From assembly GCF_902686445.1 (NCBI RefSeq), contig NC_062216.1:6531084-6595083 (forward strand): a DNA stretch of 64,000 nt, read 5' to 3'. This DNA is from Sciurus carolinensis (taxonomy: Eukaryota > Chordata > Mammalia > Rodentia > Sciuridae). Under the pieces are notes generated by a model that did no database searches, had not been told where the DNA came from, and saw nothing but the letters and a program-made list of their open reading frames with translations. The position numbers and the translations under genes were made by a program. Positions 22,690-36,000 of this stretch are shown piece after piece. How positions within the stretch are numbered: the stretch's first letter is position 1; every line of letters begins with the position of its first letter.

Positions 22690-25600
22690 TGACAGATTGA
22701 TAGAAAGTATATGCAGCATATGTAACAACAAAATTATTAATATAGAGAAAAAACAAGGAACACCTACATATTCAAAAAGAGCAAAAATCCAATAGAAAAT
22801 TTGGGAATTAATATGAGCAAATATTTCAAAGAAGAAATGTAAATGGAAAGTGAATTTAAAAAGATGTCCAACCTCAATATCAATCATGCACATTCATGTT
22901 AAGGCAAAAATATCCAAAATATATATCATTTGCACACAGCAAGCCTGTATATGTACACTACCAACCAACAGCCCTACCCACAAACACCAGTCAACCCATC
23001 AATGGACCCCAACAACCAACTGCCCACCCACACGCCCCAGAAGCTGGCCTATGTGTGCCCCTGCAGATGGTGTCCTGCAAGTTCCCACAGACCACATGCC
23101 ACACGCCCTTACAGACAGCACGTGAGTCTCAGCAGCTGCAGTGGGTCTCACCAGCCAGCTCGACTCAGCAAGATTGGGAGACTGTCAATAAGAAACTAGA
23201 TCAAGCCCAAGACACAAACAGTGATCTCAAAGACAAGCCATTTTAAATTATCTAGCGAGAAAAGAAAAGAGCAAAAGGAATGAAAAATAGTGAAGAAAAC
23301 TATGGAACTTATTGGACACTGTCAAGGGGAAAACGTACATACAGATTCATAAAGAACAAAGGACACCAGGCAGGTTAAACCTAAAGAGGTCTGCCCTGAG
23401 ATGCATTACACTTAAACTGTCAGAAGTCAAAGAAAATTTTGAAAAGGACAGAGTAACTCATCACGAACAAAGGAGCCTCCATCAGGCTATCAGCGGATTA
23501 CTCAACAGAAACCTGGAAGGCTAGGATAGAGTGGGAGGGTATGCTCAAAGTGCAGAAGACAGAACTGTCAGCCAAGAATTCTACACACAGCAAACTTAAC
23601 CTGTAGAAATGAGAGATAAAGACTTCTGCAGACAAAATGGAGGGAGTCTGTCACCACTAGAACTGACTTATAAGTGCTACAGGGCCCAATGGTCAGGAGG
23701 CTGAGGCAGGAGGAGCACGAGTTCAAAGCCAGGCTCAGCAAAAGCAAGGGACTAAGCAACTCAGTGAGACCCTGTCTGTAAATGAAACACAAAATAGGGC
23801 TGGAGATATGGCTCAGTGGTCCAGTGCCCCTGAGTTCAATCTCTGGCACCCCCTCCAATAATAATAATAATAATAAGGGCTATAGGGACCTTTTCCTAAA
23901 AGGATACTAGGCTACCATATAAAAGCATATGGAATTATAAATGTCTGTGGTAAAAGAAAATATACAGACAAATACACAGTAATACAACACTTTCATGGTT
24001 GTGCTTAATCACTTTTAACCCTAGTATAAAAGTTAAAATACAAAAATATTAAGACTAACTACAGTTTCTGAAAGGATACACAACATAAAACAAATTGCAT
24101 GCAAAGTTAAGTAGTTATCAGTATATAGTAGACTGTTCTGACTATAAAAGGTTTTATGCAAACATCATGGTAACCACAAAGAAAAAGATCTACAAAAAAG
24201 CCACAGAGAAAATAATCACAAAGCAAATCATCTAAAAACATTAAATTATAAAGGCAGACAAGAGAAGAAGAGAGAAACAAAAGAACTGCAAAACAGAAAA
24301 CAAATTATGAATAATTACTTTAAATATAAATGAATTAAGTTCCTCAATCAAAATAAGCAGAGAGGCTGAATGGATTTTTTAAAAGATTCAGCAACAGACT
24401 GTCTAAAAGATACTAATTTTAGGGTGAAGGGCACATGGAAGCTGTAAGTGAAGGGATAGGAAAAGGTAGTTCATTCAAACGGAAACCAAAATAGGCAAGC
24501 AGTTGTGCTCATATCACACAAAAGACAGTCAGACTGACAAAGATCACTCAATAATAATAAGAGGGTCAATCAATAGGAGGACATAGCAATAATTCACACA
24601 TACGCATTCGGTGTCTTAGTGCCTCAAGATGCGAAGTAAATATTTATGGATCTGAAGAAAGTAACAGGCAGCAAGGTCGGAACTGCAGGAAGATTCCATA
24701 CTGGACTCTCAGAAATGGCTCTGTGGTCCAGAGAGAAGAGCAATAAGGCAAGCACGTTCTGAGCAGCTCTGCAGAACACCAGCAGACATGAAGAACACTT
24801 ACCCCCCAGGAGGGAAGAGGCGTCCTTCCCAAGGGTGCACAGAACATACTCCAGAGTAGGTCACATGCTAGGTTACCCAAAAAGGCTGCAAGTGCTTAAG
24901 AAAACTGAATTTCTCCCAAATGGAATGAAATTAGAAGGTAATTATTCAAGTCAAACAGGAAAATTTACCAGAACTTAGAAATTAAACACTCTTGAGCAAT
25001 CAGTGGGTCAAAGAAGAACTCAAAGGGGAAATCATAACCCATCTCAGGACAACCTAAACCAAAACCCAACCACCAAGACATACGGGACACAGCAGAACAT
25101 TACCAGGAGATATTCACAGTGATGGAGTCTCCGCTACCAAAGGAGGCAGCCCGCAACTAAACACCCTAACGTGGCACCTTCAGAGACTAGAATAAAAACA
25201 ATCTAAGTTAGCACAAAGGAGGAAATTATAAAATTGGAGCAGAAGTAAACAAAACAGAAAAAAGAAAAATAGAAAAAAATGCCAAAACCAAGAGCTGTTT
25301 TTTTTGACATCAACAAATTTGACAAATTTTATCTTAGACTATTCAAAACCATCCTTCAATAGAAGGATCCTCCAGATAGCAAATCAAAAAGAAACAAATG
25401 ATTTGACTACAACTACAGAGCATGAAAAAAGAGAGAGAAGACCCAAAAGTAGACAAATGAGATTAGGTCCAACGAAAACACTTCTGTTCAGCAAAGTAAA
25501 GGGTTAACAGAATGAAAGGGCATCGATCAGAGAAATGCAAGTTAACAACATGCTGACATTCCATCCCTCCAGTCAGAATGGCAAGTATCAAGGATACAAG

Positions 25601-26330
25601 TAACAATAAATGTTGGATGAGAGGAAAAGACTCACTCATACCTTGCTGGTCCGACTGCAAATTGGTGCAACCACTCTGGAAAGCAGTGTGGACATTCCTC
25701 AGAAAACCTGGAATGGAATCACCATTTGACCCAGCTATCCCACTCCTTGGTTTATACTCAAAGGAGTTAAAGTCAGCATACTACGGTGACATGGCCACAT
25801 CACTGTCTGTAAGAACTCAATTCACAATAGGTAAGCTATGGAACCACTTCAGTGCCCTTCAATGAATGGATAAAGAAGAGGTGATACATATACACAATCA
25901 AATATTACTCAATCATAAAGAAGAATGAAATTATGGCATTTGCCAGTGAATGGATAAAACTGGAGATTATCATGCTAATTGCAATAAGCCAATCACAAAA
26001 ACCAAAGGCTGAATGAATTCTCTCTGACAAACGAATGCTAACTCACAATAAGCATTGAGAGGGGGAGAATAGAAGTTCACTGGATTAGACAAAAGGGATG
26101 AAGGGAAGGGAGGGAGGGGTGATGGGAATTGATAAACGGTAGAATGAACTGGACACCACCTTCCTGTGTTCATATGTGAACACATGACCGATGCAACTCC
26201 ACATCAGGTGCAACTGCAAAATGGGAAGTCATACTGCACGTAAGATCGACGGGTCAAAATACACTCTACTGTTGCAAATAACTAAAATGAACAAATAGAA
26301 AATTGTTTTTTAAAGAGAGGCACCATTCAG
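22690..26330 (+). mobile_element. Old LINE-1 composite, left arm
   Basis: Decayed L1 segments lie head to tail. An inter-ORF-like region spans about 23,250-23,640. An ORF2 endonuclease and RT start region lies near 24,330-25,260. A 3' UTR-type region spans about 25,430-26,330 ('aagcagtgtggacattcctc', 'ggataaagaagaggtg'). The same order is mirrored at 58.65-63.8 kb. No frame is intact. Confidence 0.75.
23673..23885 (+). mobile_element. B1-dID SINE present only in the left arm
   Basis: A composite SINE ('ggctgaggcaggaggagcac', 'gggctggagatatggctcag') ends in an AAT repeat. It is flanked by similar 'gtgctacagggccc' and 'gggctatagggacc' sequences, a likely diverged target duplication. The mirror position in the right arm lacks it. 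Confidence 0.88.
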
Positions 26331-26581
26331 ATGTCAGTAAATGTTTATAGACCATATATTTGATACAAAGGTCACACCCAGAACATACAAGGGAGTCCTA
26401 CAACTCAATAGCAATAATAACCATAATAATAACAACCCAGTTAAAAGGGGGAAATACTCTGAACAGATCTTTCTCCAGGGAAGACCAATAGATATATGAA
26501 AATGTACACTGATCATCAAAGAAACACAAATCAAGACCATAGGGAACTGAGACCTCGTACCTGTTGGGATGACTGCTGTTT

Positions 26582-26631
<50 letters not shown>

Positions 26632-28050
26632 ACCTAACAAATGTTCGCAAAGCTGTGGAGAAGAGGCCATACCTGCGTCCTGCTGGCAGGAGAGCCGATC
26701 AGGGAGGCGGTGACAGAAAGCCCTGGAAGTGACCTGGAAATGAAGCCAGAATCGCGTGGCCCCTGTCAGCTGGTGGGCAGGTACGAAGCATTTGAGGTCA
26801 GGGACTTGAGAAGCGCTGGGCACGGCCAGGCCGTCACAGCACCATCACAGGAGCAGGAACCACTCAGTGTCCATGGACTGACCCACAGATGAAGGAAACA
26901 GGGCCTGCACACCTCCATGTGTCCTCCCCAAACAAGAAGGGAGCCCCTCCACCATGACTGTGTGGGCGAGCCTGAGAACACTGTGCCAAGCAAAATGGCC
27001 AGAAAAGGAAGACAGACACTGCCCAACCTCAGTGCGTGGACCTGGAACGGCAGCCTAGAGGTAGAGAGCAGAGTGGTGGCTGCCAGGGCCTGGGGTGGGG
27101 TGGGCAGGTGCCCATCAGTTTCCATCACGCATGATGGCTAAGGTCCAGAAGTCCCACGCCTGGCTCGGTGGCTACGGTTAATAATGACGCATGGTGTGCT
27201 TGGAGTTGTGAGGTCGTAGACCTGCAGTGTCTACACACACACACACACAAACACACAATATGGGAGGTTATGTGAGGTGATGAGGTGATGAGTAACTAAT
27301 TAGCTGGACTGTCATGACCACTTCATAATCGAAACATCAGATTGTATAATTTACATTTATATGATTTTTTATTTCCCAATAATACCTCAATAAAGCTGGA
27401 AGAAAATAAATAATCCAATGCAGAGGGAAGAAGAGAGGTTGCCAGGGACTGAGGAGAGAAGCAACAAGGAGATATTGGCCAAAATGGTGCACAGTTTCAA
27501 TTATGAAAGATGAGCAAATCCCACAGAATGAAGAAAATGTGGTGTGTATACACAATGGAGTATTACTCAGTCATGAAGAATGACGTTATGACATTTTCCA
27601 GTAAATGGATGGATCTGGAGACTAGCATACTAAGTCAAATAAGCCAATCCCCAAACCCAAGGTCAAATGTTTTCTCTGATATGTGGAATTTAATCCATAA
27701 TGGGGGAAGGGTCTGGAATACAAATTCAGTGGAGTGGACAAAGGAGATGAAGGGAAGGGGGGATATGGAAAGGAAAGACAGTGGAACGAATCAGACACGT
27801 GCACATATGAATACACCACAGTGAGTCTCACCTTCAAGTATATCCATAAGAAATTAATTTTAAAAAATAACTATGGGTAAATGACAGAAAGATAAACAGA
27901 GGGTGTGGGGAGGGAAGGGGAAGGAAAGGTGTCGGGGACTGAATTAGAACAAGACACATCCCATGCTGTCATGATTAGGTCCACATGGACTCTACTGTCC
28001 TGTGTAGCTAAAAGACACTAAAAAAAAAGAAAAGAAAGAAAAAGAAGCTG
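26331..28050 (+). mobile_element. LINE-1 3' ends, nested, left arm
   Basis: An old L1 3' end ('gtggctgccagggcctgggg', 'cctcaataaagctggaag') ends near 27,415. A second 3' end of the 'tggagtattactcagtcatg' type spans about 27,490-27,870. The A-rich tail reaches 28,050. Mirrored at 56,930-58,650. Confidence 0.75.
26584..26630 (+). repeat. (CA)n microsatellite, left arm
   Basis: About 22 CA units. The mirror tract at 58,336-58,371 is shorter. Confidence 0.97.
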
Positions 28051-28051
28051 A

Positions 28052-29506
28052 GCAAGTCCTAGAGCTCTTTTGACAGCTGGTCACGTGCAGCCCACTGTGT
28101 GGCCTCTCACACCATCACCAGGAGCAAGTGCATCTAGGTCGAACTGTGCGCTAGTGCCACGCTGGGTCCAGATCCGTAGGCTGCGAACAGTCAGAGCACC
28201 CTCAGTTGGGCCGCGCTGTCCCGACGGCTGTGTGCCCGGGGCGCAGGACCCAGCGTGACCCCCAGGGCAACCATGTGAGCAGTTCGGACATGCGCAGGGC
28301 GGGCAGGTGGAGCCCTCCTGACGGGTGAGTGCGGTTCCTGAGAGTGAGCTCGTCCTAACACTGAGGATGCCCTGCTCCTGTGAGACCATCCACTTCGTCA
28401 CGACCAGCAGGAGGGGCCTCCTAAGGTGCAACCACTGCATCCTGGACTTCCCAGACTCCAAATTGAGCCCATAAGTCTCTGTTCCTTAGAAAGTGCCCGG
28501 GCTCGGGCATCTGTGACAGCAGCACTGGTGGAGGCACAGGCCACACCAAGTGTGTGACGGCGCTCAAATCTCAGACCCCAGACGACATTCAGCTGCTGGC
28601 GCCAGGGTCCGGCTCCTAAGAGGTGCCAGCGGATGGAGGTTCCTCTCCCTCTGCCCATGGGGACATGCACGCCCAGACTTCCCAGTGCTCCCCAGCTCCT
28701 TACAGTTTCCCACGGAGCGTCCTGGACTAGGGCCAGGGACAGGAATGCATCCTCAGGTGGGGCTTCATCAAGGAGGGCCTCCAACCTCAGGGTGGATCTT
28801 TGCATCTGGGGCCAGAAATCCATGGTTGGAAAAAGAAGGCAGCTGCCCGGGGCCTGGGGTGGGCAGTCTGCACCGGGCTGCGCGGCAGGGAAATGCAGAC
28901 AGGGCTGGTGGGCCCTGGAGGTGAGCACAGAGCTGGCACCAGGGAAGGGAGGGCCCACAGGACAATGACAGGGGCAGCCCAGGCCCGGAGCCGGTGGAAG
29001 CCATTAGGTCTCATGGGCAGCTCCGCGGCGGCAGGCACAGGCGGGGCCTTAGCAGAGAGGGAGAGCTGGAGACTCCTCTCCTGGCCGGAAATGCCAGGGC
29101 ACTAACAGGGCTGCTGAAGGTGTGGGCACCATCGCTCCAGGCAGCACTGCCCACCGCAGGGACATGGCTTAGGATGCAGAGGGAAGCTTGCCCAGGTCCA
29201 GGCCCAGGCAGGCAGGAGGGTGTGGCGCCCAAGGTGAATTCCCAAGGAAGCGGGCTCAGGAGACAGGGCTAAATGGAAAGTAGATGCTTTCAGAGCCGCT
29301 CACAGTGAAGCCCAGCCTGGCAATGAGATAGATGGTGGAGATACTATAGGCAGAGAAAAAGGGACCTGCGGTTAGCACTGCAAAGTAAACTGTTTCCATC
29401 ATAGTGTCTCCCCACTCATGTTCCAAATTGTATGCTATGAACTTGGATCAGTTTTATGTTCTGGAACAAAATAAATGTTTTGGCTTCATCTTTCAAAAAA
29501 AAATAA
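28052..29506 (+). other. GC-rich block with polyadenylation signal and A-tract, left arm
   Basis: GC-rich, CpG-containing DNA sits inside otherwise AT-rich repeats. Its plus-strand 3' end has AATAAA near 29,470, followed about 25 bases later by an A-run at 29,496-29,504. That arrangement is what the 3' end of a retrocopied transcript looks like. Several overlapping frames of 80-190 codons exist on both strands, none with a recognised domain and none shared intact by the two arms, so I do not call a protein. About 350 bases present in the right-arm copy are missing near 28,080. Confidence 0.5.
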
Positions 29507-29509
29507 AGA

Positions 29510-31063
29510 CTAAATGACTTTTAAGAATTATTTGTCATTTCAGCATATAGACTAAACTTTGGTTTATACTAGTGCATAAGTATTTGACCTTAGGGGAAAC
29601 CCTTGAATAATTTTCACTGTTGTGTTACTTATATGTAATCATAAACATATAAGTTTACCCATAATTTAAATTTCTTAATCACTTAATTAGGCCCTATTGT
29701 TGATTACTTAGATATATTACAGCTTTATTTTATCACTTAAAGATTTTTTGCCTAGAAACACATTTTTCTTTGTACATATAGATTTATATCTAGAATCCTT
29801 TAATTTTTTTAATCTGTTGAACCCCCTTTTTAAAATTTATATTCCGAAACAACCCTTGTAAATTTCTCAATTTAGATAAATTACTTCAATTTAATAAGAT
29901 GAAATACTTTGTATTTATTGAACTCTATTTGAAACGTAGTTGAAACTTTTGAACACTTTGTATAGAATTTTCCCTGTGGAAATATTTAGTAATCTTGGTT
30001 TTAGAGATAAAGTATCTTGAAACCCCTGTTTGTATTTACCAATTCATGAAAACAACCATAATGTGTTAAGTATGTTACCCTATGGAATTTAAGGTGTTAA
30101 GAATACTTGATTTTATATTTAACAGTGAGCATCTTAACATTCAAATCAGTCATATGTCTCTAACATACACATCCCTGATCAATCTCATATAGGTCAAATC
30201 TAAATTACTTATTTTTAAAATCCAAGGTATCAGACAGGTATATTGGGCAGCAATTCTTTCTTTCCTGTTGACAAAAAAATTTAGAAATAGTGGATATTAG
30301 ATATTTTATAGACATTAATATTTTATCAGTTGCATGACCTCCTAGAGAAACTTGTGAGTTTTAAAGATTTTACTTGTATTTGCTTACCCAATTGAAATTA
30401 AACCTTTTAAATTTTGTGAATTGAAGGTAGTTGGTTTCATTTTTTAAAAAAATTTTAGTTTTTGAGCTCATATGTCAACTTTGGTTAGAAAACATAGGTA
30501 GATGTAATGATACACTGGTGTACATGCACATAAAACAGATAAAGAAAGGCCTTGTAGCTTATTGTTAAAAATCCACAAAATTGAGAGCTAATCCTTGTAC
30601 ATTGGCCTCTGAATGAGACAGAGCATGAGAAAGACTTTATAGTTGGATAAAATAGGTCTGATCCAAAAATTAACCTAGGTGCAGATCAAAATAGTGAAGT
30701 TAAATAGTAGAATGTCAAAAGTTGTTTTGGCTTCCATCCTGATGTGCTCTTGCTCATCACAGATGGGAAGAATTAAGAAACTATAGACAACGGTTATGCC
30801 CTATTCCTCCATGAAGGAGTTTCCTGAGGAGACAGCAAGGGAGCCTGCTTCTGGTGGTTTCCTCCAGAGAGTCCCCTCAGGTTGGGGTCTTGTTCTGAAC
30901 CATGTTTTCTGATCTCTTGGACAGCAGCCATCAAAGATTTTGCCTGGCATTTTGGTGGAGGAAGTCCAATAGTTGGAAGTGCCTGTTGGCAGCAGGCTAC
31001 ATTTCCATGTAAGCTTTAGTGATCATGATTTAAAAATATTTTAACCAATTTTAAAATAATTTT
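29510..31063 (-). mobile_element. ERV1-like internal region, AT-rich, left arm
   Basis: On the minus strand this follows a gag matrix start. It continues through degraded gag-like sequence ('ggaagtgcctgttggcag' region) into about 1.2 kb of AT-rich, non-coding sequence. The layout resembles a non-autonomous, VL30-like element; that comparison is an inference from layout only. Mirrored at 53,555-55,118. Confidence 0.45.
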
Positions 31064-31291
31064 TCATGTAAGACATTTGGTAAGGATGTTCAGGCTGCCC
31101 AGAGAAAATTTGGTGGTCCCCTGAGGGGGCCATTTGACCATGAAAGTTGGCCATTCTCTCCCACAGAATTTAGAGAGAGAAGAGATGTCATTCCAGGTCA
31201 TGTAGTCAGGGGCCCTTCTCTGGAATTCCTGGAAATTGGTCAACATACATTGAAGGGCAGTACATGACAAACATGAGGGAGACTGACCCAC
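31064..31291 (-). pseudogene. ERV1 gag matrix start, degraded, left arm
   Basis: Minus-strand translation contains VGQSPSC and later FCGREWPTFMVKWPPQGT. These match the myristoylated N-terminus and the conserved EWPTF-x-V-x-WP region of gammaretroviral matrix. The start codon is GTG rather than ATG at this position, and the frame ends at 31,064. It is a remnant. Confidence 0.7.
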
Positions 31292-32268
31292 ATCCACACT
31301 CAGGGACAAACAAAAAACAGAAAAAGATGAAAAAACTTGGAGCCAGTAAGACACCAAAGACAATGACAAGTGGTCACTACAGATTCCTGACCTGAGGGCC
31401 TGGGCCTCAGAAAGCAATGCTGTCTCCAGCCTTCCTCAGAGTCCCCAGATATGAATCCACCAGAGGTAGACTTACCTGTGTGCCCTGGGGGCACAAACAG
31501 ATGTCTCTTAAAGAATTTAGTTCACTCCTGGGTTGGGGCTCTGCAGCCTGGGGCTGAGGAAAGTCTCTCAGAGGTCTTCTCCTTGGAGCAACAGCTTTTA
31601 TGGCTTCTCCACACCTACAGGAGTTTCCAGGCCAGTGGTGTGTCATGGTTATGCACCTGGCAGCCAGGATCTCTCTGGGTCCTCAAAAGGTTGTGAGGCA
31701 CAACTTAAGATCAGAACGATCACCACTGAGAAGTCCAAATTGGAGAGTCTTTATTATCCACTGTGCTGACTGTCTCACACTATGCCCCCAAAATAGCTAT
31801 GGGGAGAACAGCCCTGACCATAGGGTGGTAGGGGTTTTTATACCATAAGTCAGTACAATCATAAGTGTCTGTGGCTATGATTTAAAATTACAAACTAACA
31901 TCTTGAGATATAAAATCATTAGCAGAAGGGGGGAAGTGGGTCAAAATGACCTTACCTAGGTACAAATTAAGGAATGGTTACTAATGTCTAGACAATCACT
32001 GTGGGCATCAGTTTTCACATGGTACATTGTCTAGGAAAAATGAGGATCAAAAACAGCACAAATTTTTGCTATATTAAAAATTTTATTTTGTGTCATCAAA
32101 CATGTCATGCTAAGCTACTGTTGATGGGTACAGAGGTGGGGTGTTCCTGTGGGAGAAGTATGTTCTACATAACATGGAGTCTCAGGGTAAATTGGAGTCT
32201 GTTTAGTCATTGCCCATGTAGTCTGGTCCATAACATTTCCATGGGGAAAAATAAGTGAGCCCATCGCA
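31292..32268 (-). mobile_element. ERV1 LTR and leader, left arm
   Basis: The reverse complement begins TGTGATGG at 32,268. It has a TATA box ('tataaaaacccc' type near 31,840), an ATTAAA-like signal, and a leader up to the gag start. The exact LTR end and primer site were not determined. The same LTR start recurs at 52,350 and 63,889. Confidence 0.65.
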
Positions 32269-32334
32269 CAGGGAAATAGAAAGAGCTAGACTCTACACTG
32301 TAAACTGAGATTCATATTCACCCAAGAGGATGCA

Positions 32335-32520
32335 CAAATGGGTGCTGGACTCTAGCGAACATTTTTTTGGACAAGTGAGGAGATCATTATAGGATTTTTG
32401 TCCTCCTGACGATTATGTGCAGAAATACTTTTATTGATTTCCTTATGTTCATCCAAACTGGCATCCCCAAGAGATAAACATATGTGTATCTAAAATATAA
32501 TAAAATTATTGAAATCCTTC
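32335..32520 (-). mobile_element. LINE-1 ORF2 fragment, antisense
   Basis: The stretch 'gcacaaatgggtgctggact' to 'gagataaac' matches 33,563-33,700 closely. Both are antisense L1 ORF2. The pair forms a direct repeat flanking the exon 1 block of unit D. Confidence 0.6.
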
Positions 32521-32880
32521 CCTTTTAACTAAGGCTTCCTTAGGTAGAATGGCAAGAAAAATAATCATTCAGCACACAGGAAGCAAAATTAGTAAGTACC
32601 ACATGCCATTTAGAGTATCTTGCATTTGTCAAGTTCCTAAGGCCTCAGAGTCATTCCACCTGTCAAATCTGAACATGTTCCTGAAGAGATTTTGCTGCAG
32701 AAAGATTGACAAAGTGGTCCAGGGAAACAGCAAGTATCTAGGACACAATGATTGGCAAATCAGGGACCCTGAGTAGAGTCATGTGATACAAAGGTGTGAG
32801 TCACGGATTTACAGGAAATGGCCCCAGGGGATGCCGTTAGATTCAGTAGTTCACATTTTGGATCAAGTCACCCTGGGTCA

Positions 32881-32889
32881 GTATAAAAG
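32881..32889 (+). promoter_or_regulatory. TATA box of FAM90A-like unit D
   Basis: The 'gtataaaag' sequence lies about 125 bases before the exon 1 ATG. It is conserved at the same place in unit E (51,727-51,736) and, weakly, in unit A. Confidence 0.7.
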
Positions 32890-33011
32890 TCCAGGGCCAT
32901 GACCATTCCTCACTAGTCCTTCCCCTGACATCCTGGAGGCTGCATCTCCTGCCCTTCTGTGTCTCCAGCAGCCACCTGTCCGACAACCTTCTCACACAAA
33001 AGAGCAGAACA

Positions 33012-36000
33012 ATGGGATCACAGGTTGGTTTCCTTCTTCCAGGTGCTTTTCAGATTGTTGCTGGAAATATTAATAGATTGGAGGAAAAGGAATGCCAGAG
33101 GTTTCAGTGCTGGGCTAAGGATTGTTTCATTTTAAATTGTGTGCCTTTCTACTGAGGGGGATAAAATGAGTACTGGTAGAAACACCTGATGGATTTGGGG
33201 TGTTGATCTTATCTCCACTTCTTTACCTAATTCATTAGGAGCTCTGTAGGTCTTCTGGTGGGCTTTGTGGGTCTTCTAAATACAGGATCCTGTCCTCAGC
33301 AATGGGGCCAATCTGAATTTTCTTTCCCTATATCTATCTACTCAGGATGCTTAATTTTCAACTTTTGCTTGATTTTCAGGGCTAGTTTCAAGATTTAGAT
33401 TGAAGAGGAGTGTGGTATATGGGCATGCGTGTCTGTTCCTGTGTTACACAAAATGCTCTCGATTCTTCCCGTGCATAATGTTGCTCTTGGACTTTTCAGC
33501 TCTAGCCTGTGGGCTGCTGAGGTAGGTTCCCTCTATCCCTAGATTTTCTAGTTTTATAAACACAAATGGGTGCTGGACTCTGGCAACTGTTTTTTGGGCA
33601 TGTAAGGAGATCATCATGGGATTTTTGTCCTCCTGACAATTATGTGCAGAAATACATTTATTGATTTCCTTATGTCAAACCAAACTTGCACTCCCAAGTA
33701 AAACCCTAATGGGATCACTGTGTACTACATATAAAATAGGTTTTGAATGCAGTTGGTCAGAATTTTCCTGTGGAATTTTGCATCTATTTTCAGTAAGGAT
33801 ATTGGTCTGCAGCTGATTTCCTTGTGATTTTTTTTCCAGTTCAATTATCTTTTCTAAAATATGGTCTCTGCTTCATTGATCACTGTCCTTTGTGTCCTTT
33901 ATCATTTGTGCTGTGATATTTATTACCTCCTTCTTTGTTGATTTTGTGATTCATACCTTCTTCCTTTTTTATGAACTGGAGATAACAAAGTAGATTACTA
34001 ATTTGGGATTTCTGAAACTTTTGCAATGTAGGCAGCTCATGCAGGTACAGCTCAGCACTGCTCTTGCTGTATGCCCACAAGTTTGATGTGTTGCTTTTTG
34101 ATATTCCTCTGATTGAAGCAATTTGTAAAATTCCTTCCACACTTGTCAAAGTCTCAGTTTTTGTCAAAGGGGACATTTTCCATTTTGACCTAGTTGATAA
34201 TTCCTATTGTTTCTCTTGCTGCTGATTTGTAGTTTTATTCCATTGTGATAAGAAAAGATGCGGGATAATCTTTTCAAGTATTTTGTAACTGTTGGACATT
34301 GATGTCAGGCCTAATATAACCCACGGACATTTAAAGCCTAAATATTTCCTTTGTTCATACGTAGGGCACATATTGTTATTCCAAATTTACTAATATTGTA
34401 GTTAAATAATGGGGAGCTAATATAAGGCAGCAAATAGAATCCAGACCATCACCTTTGTCTAACAAAGCTAAGACAAGACAGTATCTTCATAAATGCATGC
34501 ATGAAGATCACTTCTGGTGATATTAAATATAGCAGTGAATACTTTGGAAGGGGAAGTGCTGTGTTTTCAATTTTCAAGGATGTGTGTAAGGGGCTTACAT
34601 CCATCCATCCTTGTAACAATGATTATTTCATAAATGTGGCGAAACACAGTTTTTCTTACCTCTAAGACACGGTGTTATAAAGGAAATGAGCATATTGTCT
34701 AGAATCAGTCACTCAATACAAATCTAAAATGAGCATCCATATATGATGTGTCAGAGTCATAGCAAGGTCCTCTCTTAGGGCCAGGGACCTGCAGTTATGA
34801 AAAAGACACATCTGGGAAAGGAACATTGTACTCTGGGAAACAGATTTCCCTCAGTGGTTGTGAGGGTTGCTCAACACCACAATGTAAACAAAGTTCAAAG
34901 GACATACCATTTCTCTGTGGTCATTAATATATTCTTCTTTTCTCCATGACTCAGGAAATCCAAATCTCAGCCTCTGAGGAAGAAAGACCTGACACCAAGA
35001 ACATGAGGCAGTGGGCAGGTCGTTCCTCACAGCCTCCATCAAAAAGGCTCCTTAAAACCCAGAATGAGAAGCACCAGCTGAGGAGAGCTGTGGGGCAGAG
35101 GGCTCCCTCACCAGAGGAGGACAACCCCCAGGTAGTGGAGTCCTGGAAGTGTCAGGGGCCTGGGGGCAGCATGGGTCAGAGTCTGGCTCAGATATTGCTG
35201 ATTTGGCCTCTACATCTCAAATCTCCTGTTACAACCCATGAAGGCCGGGCCTGGGACCTGCTCACAGGTAAATTAGTCCCTTCATTTGTTTTGATGAGAT
35301 ATCTTCCATCCAAATTAGGAGCCTACTCAGCCAAATGTTATTACTTTTCTTGAATTCTGGCTCAGTATCATCACCTTTGGAACATTCAAGTCTTCCTTCT
35401 AGGGATCCTCACAACAGCCGCTTTCCAAAGAACTTCAGCAATCCTAGTAATCCTACAAATTGCTTGTGCACAGGTCTGGATCTCTAATCTAAAACAAAGC
35501 TTAACTAAGTCTTGAAAGTCTATCTTAGCCTTCAGATTGCAGAGCTGACTTTGTTTGTGCTGACTCAAGGCAACTTGTCTTGTGGCACCCACAGGTCAAG
35601 TGCAAGGACTGTGGGGCCTTTGGACACACTTCAAGGAGCAGAAGATGGCCCATAAAGTGCTGGTGTGGGGCACTGGTCCCAAAGCCCTTGGGCCCAAAGA
35701 AGGAGAAGGAGTAACAGTCACCAAGGCAGCTCGAGACTCTCCACAACACAGGAAGCTTTAACCAGCCCGAGAGACAGAAGGACCAGGGACAAAGGTGAGT
35801 GAGGTCGGGATATCTAAGCCTGAGCACTGAAGTCAAAGGGGTGTTGTACTTCCTTCTCCACACAATGATCGCAGCCATGTGCAATGACAGGGTAAGTGGA
35901 AAAGAAATAGGCAAGGACATCACTTCAGAATGCCATACCCTGGATGTCACTCTTCTCCCTTGCCTCCAGTAAGGGACGGGAGTCAGAGTCCTGTAGGAAC

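Noticed and set aside
22980..23130. A Pro/Thr/His-rich repetitive reading frame (THKHQSTHQ region)
   Set aside because: It lies inside the decayed LINE-1 composite, all three frames are similarly open, and it is mirrored with substitutions that do not respect any one frame.
26398..26823. Frames containing long VCVCVC or THTHTH runs
   Set aside because: They are translations of the CA/GT microsatellites and carry no gene evidence.
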